Shown piece after piece: positions 62,556-64,000 of a stretch of DNA of 64,000 bases (position 1 is its first letter; each line of letters opens with the position of its first letter). This DNA comes from Chitinophaga pinensis (GTDB taxonomy: Bacteria > Bacteroidota > Bacteroidia > Chitinophagales > Chitinophagaceae): assembly GCA_945862385.1 (NCBI GenBank), contig CAMAXV010000012.1, positions 18,672 to 82,671 on the forward strand. The letters run 5' to 3'. The position numbers and the translations under genes are program-made. The notes beneath the pieces were generated by a model. It saw nothing but the letters and a program-made list of their open reading frames with translations, was not told the DNA's origin and searched no databases.

Positions 62556-63428
62556 CTATACATGGTAGCCGTATTCTCTTAAATGTGAATCATTGTTGCG
62601 CCAATTGTTTCTTACCCTCACAAAAATCTCAAGAAAAACCTTACTATCCAGAAACAACTCAATTGATTGCCGTGCAGAAGTGCCTAATTTTTTGATCATA
62701 ATACCACCTGCACCTAAAATGATTGCCTTTTGTGATTCCCGCTGTACGATGATATCTGCAGAAATTTTGATGAGGGTAGACTTCTCTTCAAATGCAGTTA
62801 CAAGCACGGTAGACTGATATGGAATTTCTTCATCAAATAATTCAAATATTTTTTCACGAATGAGTTCTCCGCAAAAAAATCTGGTAGGCATATCTGTGAG
62901 ATCATCCTGATCATAAAATGGTTCTCCATCAGGTAATGAAGCTATTATTTTTTGCAGCAGTGTATCCAGGTTGCTTTTCTTTGATGCAGAAACAGCTATA
63001 ATGTCTGAACAATATTTCTTGTTGCTGAAAAATGAAATGGCTTCCTCAATTCTTGAAGGCTTTACCATATCGATTTTATTCAATACCAGGATTGCCTTAA
63101 CCTTCAATGATAAGGCAGAGAAAATAGTATCCAATTCTTCAAAATCATCCCTGACATCTGCCATGAGTAGACATACATCTGCATCCTCCATACTCGATTT
63201 AACTGCATCCATCATCTTTTGATGCAACTTATATTTTGGCTCGATGACACCAGGTGTGTCAGAAAAAACCACCTGATAATCTGGCCCATTGAGAAATGCC
63301 CTGATCCTGTGCCGGGTAGTTTGAACTTTAGATGAAACAATTGCCAGCTTTTCTCCTATCAATGCATTCAATAAAGTACTTTTTCCTGCATTTGGCTTAC
63401 CTATAATATTGACAAATCCGGACTTCAT
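62556..63428 (-). CDS. era: GTPase Era
   Basis: Era binds the 3' end of 16S rRNA during 30S maturation. The 290-residue protein has the GTPase motifs GKPNAGKST (near 11), SDTPGVIEPKY and NKIDMV, and a C-terminal KH domain (RESQKAIILGAGGIMIKKLG, then SKVFLEIFVRVRNNWRNN). It is transcribed away from the initiator tRNA gene. A -7 box TACCTTTG lies 8 nt before the ATG. Confidence 0.97.
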   Translation of the reverse strand: MKSGFVNIIGKPNAGKSTLLNALIGEKLAIVSSKVQTTRHRIRAFLNGPDYQVVFSDTPGVIEPKYKLHQKMMDAVKSSMEDADVCLLMADVRDDFEELDTIFSALSLKVKAILVLNKIDMVKPSRIEEAISFFSNKKYCSDIIAVSASKKSNLDTLLQKIIASLPDGEPFYDQDDLTDMPTRFFCGELIREKIFELFDEEIPYQSTVLVTAFEEKSTLIKISADIIVQRESQKAIILGAGGIMIKKLGTSARQSIELFLDSKVFLEIFVRVRNNWRNNDSHLREYGYHV

Positions 63429-63436
63429 ATATCATG

Positions 63437-63444
63437 CAAAGGTA
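63437..63444 (-). promoter_or_regulatory. -7 promoter box (TACCTTTG) for era
   Basis: This exact TAnnTTTG match on the minus strand ends 8 nt before the era ATG, so the transcript would have a very short leader. It is divergent from the tRNA promoter, whose -33 begins 17 bp away. Confidence 0.45.
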
Positions 63445-63460
63445 ACATGTTCAAATTTGT

Positions 63461-63491
63461 TTTGCTGATAATAGATTTTAGTGTACATTTG
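63461..63491 (+). promoter_or_regulatory. promoter of the initiator tRNA gene (TTTG-19-TACATTTG)
   Basis: TTTG at 63461-63464 and an exact -7 box TACATTTG at 63484-63491 are 19 bp apart, the canonical layout. The box ends only 3 nt before the mature tRNA 5' end, so transcription should begin at or within a few nucleotides of position +1 of the tRNA. Confidence 0.65.
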
Positions 63492-63494
63492 CAA

Positions 63495-63566
<72 letters not shown>

Positions 63567-63570
63567 CAAA

Positions 63571-63597
63571 AAAAAGCAACCAACTGGTTGCTTTTTT
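63571..63597 (+). terminator. Rho-independent terminator of the tRNA gene
   Basis: AAAAAGCAACC (63571-63581) pairs with GGTTGCTTTTT (63586-63596) around loop AACT, and is followed by further T. It ends the single-gene tRNA transcript a few bases after the mature 3' end. Confidence 0.85.
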
Positions 63598-63616
63598 CTT
63601 TTCAGTTACTCCTTAG

Positions 63617-64000
63617 TTAGTTTCCTTTTTTTACACTACTCGCACCGCTTGCCCTTGTTGAGAGGCTTTTGGGAGAACCATAATACGTTATAGAACTTGC
63701 ACCTGTTGCATTGGCACCTAATGCGCCAGAAACACCGAGTTTAATCGTTGAAGCACCGGTAGCCTTTAACTCAGCATCAACAACCTTAAATGAAGCACCG
63801 GATAGTTTACTGGCCCCTGTGAGGTCTGCAACCACCTTATCAGCACTACCCATTATTTCAACATCAGAGGCCCCGGTGAAATTCAGATTAAGAGATCCAC
63901 ATTCCAGCTTTCCAGAAAAATCACTGGCACCGGTAAACCTAACTGTCAGCTCCTCAGACTTGATCAGATCAGTAATTAAAAAATCAACAGCCCCTGAGGC
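63617..64000 (-). CDS. GIN-domain (DUF2807) adhesin-like protein, 3' part
   Basis: The reading frame is open through the window edge, so the N-terminus with its presumed signal peptide is missing. The visible 127 residues carry a repeated GAS motif (FTGASDFSG, FTGASDVEI, LTGASKLSG, ATGASTIKL, ATGASSITY, RASGASSVKKGN), each on a short strand, giving the stacked right-handed beta-helix of the auto-transporter head GIN domain. The protein is probably exported; its ligand is unknown. The ATG at 63853 is internal. It faces the tRNA terminator. Confidence 0.8.
   Translation of the reverse strand, partial: ASGAVDFLITDLIKSEELTVRFTGASDFSGKLECGSLNLNFTGASDVEIMGSADKVVADLTGASKLSGASFKVVDAELKATGASTIKLGVSGALGANATGASSITYYGSPKSLSTRASGASSVKKGN

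Overview
The window is chromosomal DNA of a member of the Bacteroidota, probably of the Chitinophagales/Sphingobacteriia type. Pointers are the recurrent Bacteroidota -7 promoter box TAnnTTTG upstream of many genes, a subtilase with a type IX secretion (Por) C-terminal domain, a GIN/DUF2807 adhesin-like protein, low-to-moderate GC, and rare Shine-Dalgarno sequences. The exact genus cannot be fixed from the sequence. I see no transposon, prophage, CRISPR array or rRNA operon. There is one tRNA gene, an initiator tRNA.

Region 1 (1-17 kb) is dominated by signalling. A truncated NarL-type regulator and proline dehydrogenase are followed by a nitric-oxide sensing operon: a stand-alone H-NOX protein, a 1104-residue kinase with an N-terminal HNOBA domain and six PAS domains, and its NarL regulator. 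Citrate synthase, an LptF/LptG permease and a DNA photolyase come next on the minus strand. Then come two copies of a three-gene module: a seven-helix membrane protein with no kinase domain, a small one-helix HisKA_3 kinase translationally coupled to it, and a NarL regulator (11036-13138 and about 14643-16830). Two closely related orphan regulators (10092-10754 and 13135-13803) lie next to the modules. The only large gene-free stretch, 13804-14240, carries three 12-bp sites CGTA-NN-TTTAC(G/C) and a -7 box.

Region 2 (17-35 kb) is mostly housekeeping: mnmA, a lipoprotein, a T9SS-secreted subtilase, an RsmB/NOP2-family methyltransferase, the E1 and E2 components of 2-oxoglutarate dehydrogenase, rpsT, guaA, a secreted periplasmic-binding-like protein, a beta-propeller protein, a TPR lipoprotein, rpe, phoH, a DUF4878-like lipoprotein, a half-size TauE/SafE protein, and an ECF sigma factor with a small membrane partner.

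Region 3 (34.5-48 kb) holds unknown exported proteins, a DEAD-box helicase, clpB, a beta-lactamase-fold protein lacking its catalytic motifs, queG, an ABC-2 permease with sppA, folK, a deoxynucleoside kinase, an MFS exporter and a YkgJ-type cysteine-cluster protein.

Region 4 (48-64 kb) holds gcvP and a nitrogen-assimilation block: gltB, gltD, an ammonium transporter and a porin. A duplicated palindromic element sits next to the ammonium transporter promoter. The window ends with the ribosome-assembly GTPases der and era around an unknown secreted protein, the initiator tRNA, and a truncated GIN-domain protein.

The most distinctive content is the H-NOX/HNOBA operon, the duplicated split-receptor kinase modules and their nearby operator-like repeats.
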